Shown piece after piece: positions 11,362 to 23,044 of a stretch of 64,000 nt of DNA. Under the pieces are notes generated by a model. The model was not told the origin of the DNA. It saw only the letters and a list, made by a program, of their open reading frames with translations, and did no database searches. Each line of letters begins with the position of its first letter. Positions within the stretch are counted from its first letter, which is position 1. This stretch comes from Dipetalonema caudispina (Eukaryota > Nematoda > Chromadorea > Rhabditida > Onchocercidae). Location: assembly GCA_013365325.1 (NCBI GenBank), contig JABVXV010000052.1:234985-298984 (forward strand), in the 5' to 3' direction. The translations under genes and the position numbers were made by a program.

Positions 11362-12815
11362 CTAATTTCGAAGAGGTTGTAATGCTAATAAGGAATGACT
11401 CGAACTTATAAACTTGCGTTCCACAGAACTTCTCTGGATAAAGATTATGATGAAAAATGTAACAATACATACAATAAATGACAAAACTACGATAGTGCAA
11501 CATAAATGACCACATAAATTACTAGCATCACTAATAATATTGTGCTCTTCCTCTTCATTGAACATTCGTATTGTAACAAGTTTCAGGTCTGAATGAAGTA
11601 ACACAGACAATAAGTGTTCTCTGGACTGTATTACTTTACCGACGATATTCAAATCAAGGTGATTGGCTGAAAATCCCGCAATTTAGAAAACTGTAGAAAT
11701 TATAAGAATATTGCAGTTTTTTATATAACCTCTTGTTTGCTGTTAAAAAATGGTGTGTTTTCCGCTTCATTTCACGATAATACTGAAATATTTGGACTAG
11801 AAATTCCAAGAATGTTTCAAACATAATTCTAATTTTGGAAAGTTTTATGCAAGATATTTCTTGGGCAACTTTTTGTAGATGCCATCATATATTTCAAAAT
11901 TCAGCTTCTTTTTTGCTTTTTAAAAACTAATTTCGAAGAGGTTGTATAAGATTATTACAATAAGCTTCGTAAAAATAAGCTTAATTTTTTGTTTGAATAA
12001 TTTCAATTTTACAGATGCCCGCTGCTGAACACGCAATATTTCTTCAGCACATTACTTGCAAATACACCAAAATTATTGAAATGGTTATAATTAGTTGACA
12101 TTTTCTTGACCTTCTCATCATTTTACAACTATATTACATTTTATTAAATTAGTTAGTTTATTATATAGTTAGTATAAATGATAACCTTGCAATGATGCAT
12201 GACCGGTAGCATTCCTCATCACAAGGAATGTGATAAAATTATTTGGTGTACCGCAGAAAAGAGTACCAACTAAGACATTTTTCACTTCCACTGTATTATC
12301 CAGATTACATTGAATAGCTGTAGCACATTCTTCGTTAATCCAGCGAGCTAATGCTACTCGAATTGCATCCACATTGATTTTAAGAATTGACGGACAGTTG
12401 AAGAATTCTACATAAATCCATCGTGTACCATTCCTTGCGTCATTTTCAATATACTTGAAAATGATTACAATTGAATTTTCTATTGGTTATGAAGATTATG
12501 GTAAATAATGACAACAAGAATTCGAGAGAAATGATATAAAGGAGTTTCTGATCTCTAAATGCTTATTTGATTCGTAACGCTAGTGATATTGCTCATTGTC
12601 TCATCCACTTTAAATTAGATTCTGTAATAAAATTGTACCAATATGTTCTTAGGATCTTAACTTGAAGCTGCTGAATAGTCACCTAGCGGTAATATATTGA
12701 ATTACAAAACAATCTGTTCAAATTCTAATTAACTGGCAAAACACACCTGAGGAGCTCTTGTTGCTGCACTGGTTACATATAACCAGGTAAAGCCCAGTAA
12801 AGCGATTATGGGCAT
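11362..12815 (-). CDS. type I single-pass membrane protein, unknown family
   Basis: Three exons in conserved phase (12747-12815, 12186-12453, 11362-11666) give 213 residues. Exon 1 is a signal peptide (MPIIALLGFTWLYVTSAA, then TRAPQ before the GTGTGT donor). Residues 24-162 form an extracellular region with a few cysteines and a glycosylation sequon NAT. Residues 167-189 are one strongly hydrophobic span (LCCTIVVLSFIVCIVTFFII), followed by a basic cytoplasmic tail of about 24 residues ending LQPLRN. The extracellular part, with alternating helix-like (VALARWINEE) and strand-like (VLVGTLFCG, NNFITFLVMR) stretches, recalls the size and layout of SEA-type domains, but I see no diagnostic motif, so this is only a suggestion. 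The acceptor of exon 2 (TTTTCAAG) is slightly unusual. A 21-bp copy of the C-terminal coding tag lies in the last intron. Confidence 0.68.
11926..11946 (-). repeat. 21-bp intronic copy of the gene's terminal codons
   Basis: ACTAATTTCGAAGAGGTTGTA occurs identically at 11361-11381, where on the minus strand it covers the last codons LQPLRN and the stop of the type I membrane gene, and here inside the last intron of the same gene. Confidence 0.85.
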
Positions 12816-13955
12816 CAAAAATTGAATGACGGCAATGACACAAATTTCAAGAGGGGCGGAGGAGAAATGTCACGCCTTTTAGGGGGACATCTACTGTTCG
12901 ATATGGAAGAGAGGAGCATTGTAACATATTTTATAAAGAAGTGGTAGTGATAGCAACACTGTAAAGGACGATGCTATATCATTAGTGATTATCTACGATT
13001 GGCCGATAACATCCACTCTTACGCTAATTATCCTTTCCTTTGCCCACTGCAAACAACGAACCGTCTAAACCAGTCTTTAAGTTTTCTCTGATTTTAACTG
13101 TAAAATGATACAATACATAAAAATGTAACGGATTATTACAGCTGGAAAAATTTGCAATGATAAACAAAAGAACATACTCAATCTATTTTCACGCAATAAA
13201 TCAATGGTCGGAGTAAAAAATCTATAAGTATTACAACTAGAAATGCTGCGACAAAATGTTGCTTTATGAACATCACTGATTTATTGGAAAGATGCGACTT
13301 CGAGAACCATTCCTAAATTCCAAATGATACTGTACTACAGGCAGTGTATAACAAAGCGTCCAAGAAGCCCAGTATATATTGTGTGAGGTTTACAATATAT
13401 TGCATCACTTCATCAATAAATTTGAAGATTTGATACGAAAAAAGCTTTGTAAGGAAAGAGATGGTCACGCTTTGCAAAATATGAAGATTTCATTGTTAAG
13501 AAATACTTTTTTAGTCAAAATCAATGATCATATCGTATTGTCGAAATCTGCCCAGAGAGAAAAAAATCAATCCTTTAAGATGTCATTATTTCGTGAAAAA
13601 AAAACTGAAAGCAAATGGTTTACATTGGTGGGATTTAGTGAATACGATCGACGCATGGCTTCATGCCATTAATATTAAGAAGCACCAAGAAAAGAAGATG
13701 GTGTTCACACAATCTTAAAGATTTTAGCGATTTCCAAAAAAGAAAATGAATATCACTAGCTTGAAATAAATGTGAATCTTTATACAAAGAGTGTGAATTA
13801 AATGATGAAACCTATCAAAAGCCGAAATTTCAAATCAAAGCCACGATCAATAGTTAAACAGTAAACATATAATCAATTTTGGACAGCAAATGAGCTATAC
13901 AGGATGTTTGGCCCTATTTGAAAAGCTTAAAAATTTTTGCATCAATATTAGTGAC
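12816..13955. other. gap between two tandem minus-strand genes
   Basis: Contains overlapping plus-strand open frames at 13379-13718 rich in Lys, which have no recognisable domain. They may be a decayed mobile-element fragment. Otherwise it is the likely promoter region of the type I membrane gene. Confidence 0.4.
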
Positions 13956-15441
13956 TTAATCTTTCCATTTTCTTAAACCAAATCCATAGTCTCTCCAGTA
14001 GGAAGTTGGCCAGCGATTCGCGCGATTTGTTTCAAATGGTGCAGGGTAATCCTGGAAAAATTATGGTTAAATCCAAAAAACCATGTTTTTTTTTTTTTTC
14101 ATTTAAATTCTAAGAATTTAAATTCTAACTTTAAGAAAATTCTAAACTTCGTCATCCTAAATTCTAAGAATTATCGATACAAATAAAATTTCTTAGCAGA
14201 GGGAATGATGAAAAAGTGTTGGAAGTAAAAGTACAAAAAATTGTTAATTCAACAGTTTTCTACTTTACTGTTTAAAATCTCGTCTAGAATCAATCAACAA
14301 AATTTCAAAACCAACTTCAGGCGGTCTCCACTCCACAGCAATCGGATCATCAGGACGGACAACATGGTAATATTTTCGATAATAAGGCATAGCTGAAAAT
14401 TATCGAAAATAAAACCTAGTAAAAAATGCAACAACCAGAATAATGCTTTAACGAAATGCTGTAATTAACTTTAAAAATAGAAGTCTGAAACAGTTTTATG
14501 TGCAGCGTTAACGTACTAACGTCGTGATGAATCCTCAGTTTAAATGACTAGGAAGCATAACAGGAATTATTATGATTATCGCAGCATATTTAAATGTTGC
14601 ATGAGGTAGGGCATTTCAAGTCCTTCCATTCTTCATTTTATGGTGACCAGCACCACCTATACAGAAAAAAGAACTGTCAGTTTCATGTAAAAAATGCGAA
14701 TCCCGAACATAATTCCCGTTTGAAGGATAATTTGGGTAGAGATTTATGCAATGTTGCCGTTCAAAAAATTGAAGTATGACTTGGTATGCAGCAGAACAAA
14801 GTAGTCAGTGTGTTCTTCTGGAACAATATAAAGGCTATTCCATCATCTCCCAGCAAAATTTAACTCAAATAAATACTCACAATCATATCCCGCGCCATAC
14901 TTGCAGACATCATAGATGACAATAACAGTCATTGGAACAAAACAAAATACAACACCAATGAACTGAAACGATCTGAATGAAAAAATTGAAATTATTCGCT
15001 AAAGTGCAAAAAGATGACTATGTTTAAAATGAAAGTATGAAATGTCGTAAAAAAAACAAACTGTAACATTTCAGTAACTTATGACCTGTTTTATTGTAAA
15101 TACAAGTATTTGCATAGAGTAAGGTGAAGATTACAGCAATTTGATCAATCAGTATGTTTTTATATGGTCATCAATGCAGACATGTGTATCTTTCTTAAAT
15201 GTTAATATGAAAAAATATGACTGCTCGAGAATAACAATAGAGAAATGGATCCAGAAATTTGCAGAACCGTCGTTTATATGATTTCGGTGAGTAAACTTGA
15301 TGAAAATATTTATGATTTTTTTTTGTCTGTCACAGAAAAAGTAAACAACAAAAGCCTCACATGTACAGGCCAATTATTCAATACCCAACGGGGATATGAA
15401 CGAGCAACTCTTGCCATGCGGATCCATCTTGATGCTACCAT
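13956..15441 (-). CDS. small single-span protein with mitochondrial-type leader
   Basis: Four exons keep phase (15361-15441, 14881-14962, 14316-14392, 13956-14051) and encode 111 residues. The first 20 residues (MVASRWIRMARVARSYPRW) are rich in Arg, free of acid and amphipathic, as in mitochondrial presequences. Residues 28-46 form one hydrophobic span (FIGVVFCFVPMTVIVIYDV). The C-terminal half is hydrophilic and rich in Tyr, Pro, Trp and Arg (MPYYRKYYHVVRPDD, then PAPFETNRANRWPTSYWRDY, ending GFGLRKWKD). Size and layout fit a supernumerary subunit of respiratory complex I or another inner-membrane complex. I could not match it to a specific subunit. It diverges from the ORP gene across 840 bp, a possible shared promoter. 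Confidence 0.68.
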
Positions 15442-16281
15442 TTCTGGAACATACTATCTCTTACTACTCACTGATTTAACTTTGCACAAAACAGTAATTA
15501 AATTAAATCAAGTCGTAGGCTAAACGTTTCACTTCTGTGAAGTCCATTATATCTACAAAACGATTTCTCTGAAAAGATAGACAGAAAAGCATAACGAGAC
15601 AATGGTGATTTTGATAATTTGAAGTTGAAATGAGGAAAAAACATTGAACAGATCCCCTCAATATCCATTATCAAAACAAATACTAAGGCTATAGAATACC
15701 AACCTGACTCTCAATCACTCAACTACCAAAGCAAAAGCTACTTCCTTTCTATATTCTTATCAATCTTTGCTAAACACTCTCTTTCTATCTCTTTTTCTGA
15801 TCTCTACCACTGCCACTATATTTACATTCGCACCACCTCCTAATAGCATACTCTCTCACAAATTCTAACACTTCCTGCATCTCCCCATTCCACGTAATTG
15901 GAAAGAACCGTTGCATGTGTGTTGTATGCCACGATCCACGAAATCAATAGTTTCTTCGTTCAATGTGAGTGTGAGTCAAGATCGAGAGAAGGTAAGGAGA
16001 GAGATGTTAACCCACCACTGCGAAGTATTTTTTGTTGTATGCAACTGGTCGTAAGTACTAAGGGTATGTACTTGTTGTGTTCACTTTGTTTTAAACGAAC
16101 ACAAAGAATGGAATCGTTCACTTATTTTACTTCAATAGTATAGTCCTGCAGGATGTCGTTATGACAGTCTGACGAGGAAATGAGATGTTAGTGGCATTAT
16201 TTCAGGCGATTCAACTAATCCTATCTTACATGACAGTTTAAAAGGAATCTAACCTATTAGTGATTTAATTTGCCCAAAGGC
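15442..16281. promoter_or_regulatory. divergent intergenic region between mitochondrial-type gene and ORP gene
   Basis: About 840 bp separate two start codons that face away from each other, so both promoters must lie here. It has pyrimidine-rich stretches (about 15700-15890). The open frame at 15898-16143 has no recognisable domain and is probably not coding. Confidence 0.4.
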
Positions 16282-19200
16282 ATGGCTACTACAAACCACA
16301 CTGCTGGTATGGGAAGTGGTAAGCTGAGTGATGGAGATAGCGTACACAGTTGGAGGGATGCTCTGCCGGCTTCGATGATCTCGAAAAGTGAAATGAGTGT
16401 ATGGAGTGTGCTCAAAAAATGCATGGGAAAGGTAAGAAGTGTTCGGTTCACCACCTCTTTCGTTTTTTTTTTCTCAGATGATAATAAAGATATATCGTCA
16501 TGTGCAGAAATACGGATGTTGTAAGTTATATGAGTGTAGCATTTGGTTGACGTCAAAAATCCCTCACTGAAATTCAGTTACAGCGTAATCGTCAGATTTT
16601 TTTCAGGATTTAACGCGAATTTCTGTTCCAGTAGTTTTCAATGAACCACTCAGTTTCCTGCAGCGTCTTGCTGAATACATGGAATATGCTGAATTACTAG
16701 AGAAAGCAAGTGAATGTGCAGATGCCGCTGAAAGATTTGAGGTTCAAAGACATTGATAGTTTAATATACAGCTACTTTTCTCGTCTCATATCGTTACGAA
16801 AAAAATTACCTCTTAGAAATGAAAGAGAACATTTGAGCTTCGTTCGATTTGCGAAATTGACACATGAGTATCTTTTCATGCAAGTGATGCTTTTGAGAAT
16901 TTTATCCATACCCTCAATTTGAGATGGAATATTGAAATTTTGTAGTTTAGGTTAGCAAACTTATCTGAAATCAACATAGATTTATTATTTGTTACAGTAT
17001 GTTGCTGCGTTTATTATTTCATCACTTTCTTGTAATTATATGCGATTATCGAAGCCGTTCAATCCTTTGTGGTTTGAGACCTATGAATTGGATCGGTAAG
17101 TTCCTTATGAAGATAAATGTGAAGATGAAGAGTTATCTTCATTATTCAGTCCAATTCCGAAAGCATAATGTTTCATGTATTGTGCAGTTTTTCGGGAAAC
17201 TTCACCGTTCTTATTTTAATAAGATCTTAGTTATATCTGAAAAATATTGATACATTCCAAAATGTTATGCATCATATCAACTGTGCAATAGAATGTGTCT
17301 TTCTACTTGCTCACTGCGAGGTTAAAAGCATTCAGTAGAAAAAGAACTTGAGAAAATAAAAAGCCTTCACAAATCAAAAAGATGCTCATTTCCGTCTTTT
17401 ATTTTCGCTTCTTCTCCTGTATTTGTGAATCAGTCTTTCAGTTTTGCAGAAGTGAAGAAAGTGGCTATCGGTTCGTTGCTGAACAAGTAAGCCACCATCC
17501 ACCCAAATCTGCTTTTCATACTGAATCTAAAAGTTATGAATTTGATGGTGTTGTTTCACCACGATTGAAGTTTTGGGGAACATGTATTGAAGTGCAACCG
17601 TCAGGGAATTTTCAGCTTAAATTTTTAGAGTTTGTTTTTTCTTTCTTCCACTTTTTTTGAACAGTTCAAAATCGTACAAGTTTCTATTGCTAACTTGCTT
17701 TTCAAGTAATTGCTGTTGTTTAGCTATTCCAGTACGTAATTCTATTATATGCTTTTCAGTCATAATGAAACTTATACATGGAAAACAGTGAACGTAACGG
17801 TTCATAATATTGTCATGGGACAAATGTATATACAGTTGGTAAGTTAACTATATACTTTAATGTATTTATTGAATTTTTCACAAGTCTCTCGTTCAAGACG
17901 GAGATGGTTTCGTGCCAAGTTCTGTCACATGCTGTTTTATCTTTATAGTTTCACCAATTTAAAAAGAGCTTGGTTAAAATAAATTAAATATTTTTCCAGG
18001 AAGGGCATCTCCACGTACAATGCAGTACTGGACTCGAATGTAAGCTGTCTTTTAAGAATAACGATAATGGGCCTTCGAGACAGAGTACCTTCTTTCAGGG
18101 ATGCATATCAAAGCAGTTGGTTTATGGTTTTGAATTCGAATTAATGAAATTTTCATTGTTCTACCTCCTACCTTTCGAAATGTCAAACTATATCCATACT
18201 AGGTTTTATAGACTTATGATTGATTTCAGGGAAAAAGCTTTAAGAGCAATTTATGGGAACTGGACAACATTTCTTGCTACTTGTGAGATTACTAACTTTG
18301 AGTCCCGTTATGATGATTGGTTGCAAATTGGCAAACAGATCTTCCAAGAATGTTCTACTCCGGTGAGCTTCATTTTTCACGCAAATTTTTGTATCGTTTT
18401 TACATTTATTGTTATTTTTTAAACAGATTGAAAAAACTTTATACATTTTACGGAAGATATTGAAGAAGAAATTGCAGGAAGATATACCCTTAATCCAGGG
18501 ATCAAAACTGATATGGAAGAGTCGTTCTCGACCCTCGAATTCATCTGCAGTAAGCATTCTTTGGAAATCTCTAGTTTAAGTTTTTCTTTTCCTTTACTGA
18601 GCTAATTTTGTTTAAAATAGTTAATATCCTGACTAGTTTTGTTTTCAGATGTATAATTTCACTTCGTTTACATTTCTGTTAAATGATCCGTCCGGCATAA
18701 CGGACTTGTTACCTCCAACTGACAGCCGACGAAGACCTGATATACGTCTGTTGGAAGCAGGTCAAACAGGTTAGCGTTTGTTTTTGTAGAAACTTATCTT
18801 AGTTATGATTTTCTTAGCGTCTTATTTACCAAATTATTTCTCAGACCTTCTTGATTGCAACAAACTAGTTTTTGAAAGCTTGAGTTGTTTATGTTGTAGA
18901 AACATCTAACTATCTGACATCTAATCGAATTTCAGCTACACTAGCTTTCTTTACCAAATTCTTCTGTTCTTTAGAAGCGGCCGAAAAGGAGAAAGAACGT
19001 CTAGAAGTTAAACAAAGGCAAGCTCGGGCTTTAATGAAGAAGACAAAAGAAAAATTGCCTAGGTAACTTTAAAACCTTATGAGAAAATAAAAAACGATGC
19101 CATTCAACAGATACTGTCTTTTTTGCTAGAATTGATCATTCATTTGCAGTGGAAAATCATGGGCTTAAAATATTAATTTGTAAACACTTGCTTGTTCGAT

Positions 19201-19326
19201 CTAATTTCTATGTCATTTTTTAGATGGTTTAAAAAAGTGCAGATGATTTCGAAAGATCAGTTATTGTGGATGTTCAATTACAAATATTGGAATCGTGAGT
19301 ATTGTGACTGCGAAGATATTTATTGA
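16282..19326 (+). CDS. oxysterol-binding protein-related lipid transfer protein (OSBPL1/2 type)
   Basis: Eleven exons in phase (16282-16431, 16607-16741, 16998-17095, 17450-17629, 17760-17838, 18000-18115, 18230-18362, 18427-18549, 18649-18769, 18975-19062, 19224-19326) give 441 residues, close to the short OSBPL2 length. The family fingerprint EQVSHHPP is at residues 139-146. Other ORD landmarks follow in order: FNEPLSFLQR, KPFNPLWFETYE, RLKFWG, ETYTW, IYGNWT, MYNFTSFT, LLPPTDSRRRPDIR, KEKERLEVKQRQAR and a C-terminal CEDIY. No PH domain, ankyrin repeats or FFAT motif are visible, so it is an ORD-only protein. Such proteins move sterol or phosphoinositide between membranes at contact sites. 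The gene continues past a tempting GTGAGT at about 19294, because the reading frame there gives the conserved C-terminus. The exon 10 acceptor could be 18936 instead of 18975, which adds 13 in-frame residues. C. elegans counterparts are the obr genes. Confidence 0.9.
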
Positions 19327-19578
19327 AACATATATTTCAAATAATCTGATGTCAAAACCAGGTCAAAAAGTTGAAAGGTCTTCACCTTGAAATTCATAAT
19401 TTTTCATTCCGGTGGTCATTTTACTCACTTAGATTTATGCCGAATAGCTGATTGGAATGATTAACAGTTCTCTAATTCAATTTCGAAGTCGTTATATACA
19501 TAAGTACTCGCTTTGATTAGTGTCGACCTAAAATACTTTTCAGTTATTTATTTATTTAGCATTCTTTGTTCGCTGCTT

Positions 19579-19650
19579 TGTAGTTAAGTTTCACTTCGTG
19601 ATTTGAACACATGACATTCCATGTCTGTTAGTGCTAGACCGCTATTTCAA
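19579..19650 (-). repeat. possible tRNA-derived relic (SINE-like)
   Basis: On the minus strand, TAGCACTAACAG resembles a polymerase III A box, and about 30 bases on TGTTCAAATCA resembles a B box. A complete cloverleaf cannot be folded by eye, so it is at best a decayed tRNA or SINE head. Confidence 0.25.
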
Positions 19651-22600
19651 GTTATCTCTTTTTATAATTTTTCATCTTCAGTCGAATTCATTCCACTACA
19701 AGTACATTCATTGTAATTTCTGTTCGCTTATGATAAACTCTAAAGTTTTCCATCTGCTGTTTTTTCGAATTGATATTTTTTTTTTTTTTTTAATTTAATG
19801 TCGCAGATTTCGAGATGCTGCTTTTCAGATATTTAATTTCGAAACTGCTTTTGGTCACAGACGGTTTATTTCAGTGTATTTCAGATTTCACATTTTTGTA
19901 TTATATTAGCATCGTCACAAATGTAATTAGTAACTAACGAAATGCGTAGATATTTTGTTAAGTATATGTAATCCAAACTTGAACTAATTTTAGCTTTCCT
20001 GATTAGATTGTTTCATCTTTTTTTTTCCTACCTGTATTTGATGAGATGACTCGTTGTCTGAGCTCAATGTTTTAGGAATTCGGTTTTCAAAGTGCTGACT
20101 ATTTATAAGATTTGTAAGAGATAACACTTTAGTTTATATTTACATTGCAGCAAGTCATAGTTGATTCTCTTCGTTCTAGTACAATGACTTCAGAATTATT
20201 TGCAGTAAATCAACAACAATGATAATTACTTACTAGCAGTACGGGACCTGAAGAAGGTGAGAAAAAAAATCAGAAAAAGTTGTCCATTATCAAGGCTTTC
20301 TACTTTACCCCCGGCTGGTCACACCATTAGTATTCTAGACCATGTGTTCTATGTCAAATATTTACAGTGATGTCATTTGGTTTCATGGTCTGTTTCCTTT
20401 GTCACATGTTATAAAATAGTTGTTCGATATAATTAAGCCACTCAGAAGTTAAAATTGTTCATATCAATATTCGGTTAATGTTTCGGATGATATGTTCTGA
20501 TGACACTTATTAGCGTGGATGCTATATCAGGTTGAGTCTCCCGAATAATCACAGATAAAATTTTAGGAAGGCTCAATTTTGAGATTGGTTGGGACATCTT
20601 GACAGTTTCAAGGATATCAAACCGGCTTCATACACCTTGTAATTTGAATGATTCTGAAAATAGTTATTCTCTGAATTTTCAAGATGATTTAGACTCTTTT
20701 TAATTGATTCATATATGTCATGGGTATTAATAGATCTTCTTTATAGTTTCAGTTAGGTTTTTTAATCAAATTACCTATATTCTGGGAGGGGATGTTTAAC
20801 TGTTGTTCAGCAGGATCATTCAGCAATTTAATGGAACATTAAGTTAGCTTATGGGATTCATTTTTAATTTTGAATTGAGACACTAAATTATCTTGAAGAT
20901 CAGAGATCAAACTTATTCTGTTGATTATTGTCGCCAAGTAAATTTGAAAAAGCTCGTCTGTTTCTGGGTTATTTTGGGAAGGTTATTAAAAAAATTTTGA
21001 TAGCGCATAGTTCACTTTCATTTTATCTTCGGTTTGTGATTCTTTTGTTTGTTATTATTTAGGTAGGTGATAATTTTGTAATATAACTGCTATTTATTTT
21101 GGTTGTTCACCTTACAGGATTATTTGATGGTTGTTATTAGCAGTAAATCTTTTAGAAAAATCATGTTTAATCGGTAGAAATCAATTTACTTTTCCGGTCA
21201 TCTCATTTCTTGCTTTCTTCTTTATCTAGTTTCTCAAATATTGACATAATTATAAAATCTGTAGCAAAAAAAAAAAAAGAAAAAAACGTATCTCTTTAAT
21301 TTTATGAAAGTGGTAATCTACATAAAACGCTGCCGATTCGTATTAATATTTTAACTTTCATTTGTAAAAACTAAATACATTTTATGAGGTTTTTATATCT
21401 TCGTTAAAAGTATTCTTGATAAAGTTGATTAGATAACATAACTTTTACTTCGTTTTGAACACGCAATTATGCATTTGTATTTTATTTTTATATTCTTGCT
21501 TGAATCTTTTAATGTCTTATTGCAGTTTTTCATGAAATGAGATGAGAAAACTAATATTGTTTTCAAAGTCAGGCGGTAAGCCTGGAAATGAATTTCCAAA
21601 ACTCTACTGTCATAATTGAATATAGAACTATTTTTTTTGTCAGCTATTATTGTCATACATTATTTTAATGTTGTAACCTGTAAAGTATTATGTTTTAAGC
21701 TTAAAGTTGATTTCTGGTTTCTAAAGTTTTGACTGCAGAAATAAAAGACATGTTGGTTGATTACTCCTCTCTGAAAGTTAGCGCTTTTATATAAAGCGTT
21801 GTTTTTTCGATCAAAGTTCTTTCGTCTTGATATTATGAAATTTAAATTTTCCCAAATTTTGATAAAGATTTAAAAATAGCAAATTTCATGCACTCTATTT
21901 GGCAAAGACAATAAATTATGAATAAATACCTATATAGTTTTCATAAATAATATATGCAAAAGGAAGAGGAAACCTTATGAAGTATACGGCTTTTTTTAGT
22001 GTAATTTAGAATGAATTTAGCACTGTAGGATGCATACTTCAAGATTATTTCCTTTATTATTTTAAATTATACAGTATTGATTTCTTCGAACCAAAAATGA
22101 CACTCCGATTTTCAAAAAATGCTCCAATGGTAAAATCAATTTGTTACAGTAATAATTGATACTTTGAACTATAAATGGATGCTTTTGGCTTCCATATTTA
22201 CTATTATTGAATGTTTAACAAATTCGGCAAATTAAATTTATTGTAATTATTAAGGATAAAACATACTTTGATTTCCTAGTGAAATCGACCTATTTTTATG
22301 AATAATTCTGGAAATTTCTTAAATAACAAAGCTACTCAAGTAATTTTTGAAATGTTTTCTTTCTTTCTTTTTTTTTTTTTCTTTTCTGTCTTCATTCCAG
22401 ATGAGGAACGTTTAATCACGCGGTATTTTGAATGTGTGCAATAACAGCGAAAACAACTGCTGCCATTTTTTGAATTACACTCAAAATCAATTGTGACATT
22501 TAAACTTTTGCCTTTTCCTGATTGATTTTCTAAATTTAACAATCAAAGCTCTTCCAATAAAAATAAATTCCTTTTTTTCCTATCACTCAACCATATAAGA

Positions 22601-23028
22601 TAATGGGCAGTTAAGCATACCATTTTGTTAGCTCAGAAATGTGGAAAAAGTGCGAACTAGCAGAAGAATCAATGTGGCAATTATGATTTTCAGCATGGGA
22701 GATAGTAACAGATCGAGCAGACAATTATCATCAAAATAATTATAATATTTTTTACTAGCAACAATTCTTTGTCATTAATTAAAGAAAACATTTGAGTTGA
22801 ACTCTTCCGAGTATTTAAATGAAAATTTCCGTGTTATTACAACAATAATGCGGAAGTCTATGGTATTCGGGGAGGGTATCAAAAGTTAGCAGACAAAAAG
22901 ATGCCAAAAATTAGGCATAGATCAAAATGAAATAATCGATGGATGATAAATGTTTCTGATAATAAAGAAGGAATATATGAAAGCTCCCTTTCTTCACAAA
23001 CAGTTAACATTCATTTTCACAGCTGTTT

Positions 23029-23044
23029 GGGGGGGGGGGGGGGG
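23029..23044. repeat. poly-G homopolymer, 16 nt
   Basis: Sixteen consecutive G in otherwise AT-rich DNA. It is likely unstable and may be a sequencing length artefact or G-quadruplex-prone. Confidence 0.9.

Noticed and set aside
13379..13718. Overlapping plus-strand open frames between two minus-strand genes
   Set aside because: Both are Lys-rich without domain or splice support. A decayed element is possible but not shown.
16257..16556. Minus-strand 99-codon open frame
   Set aside because: It lies opposite the first ORP exon, which joins in phase to a clear oxysterol-binding domain.
20151..20175. A short last ORP exon after TTGCAG near 20150
   Set aside because: Reading through the apparent donor at about 19294 gives the conserved ORP C-terminus and a stop at 19326.
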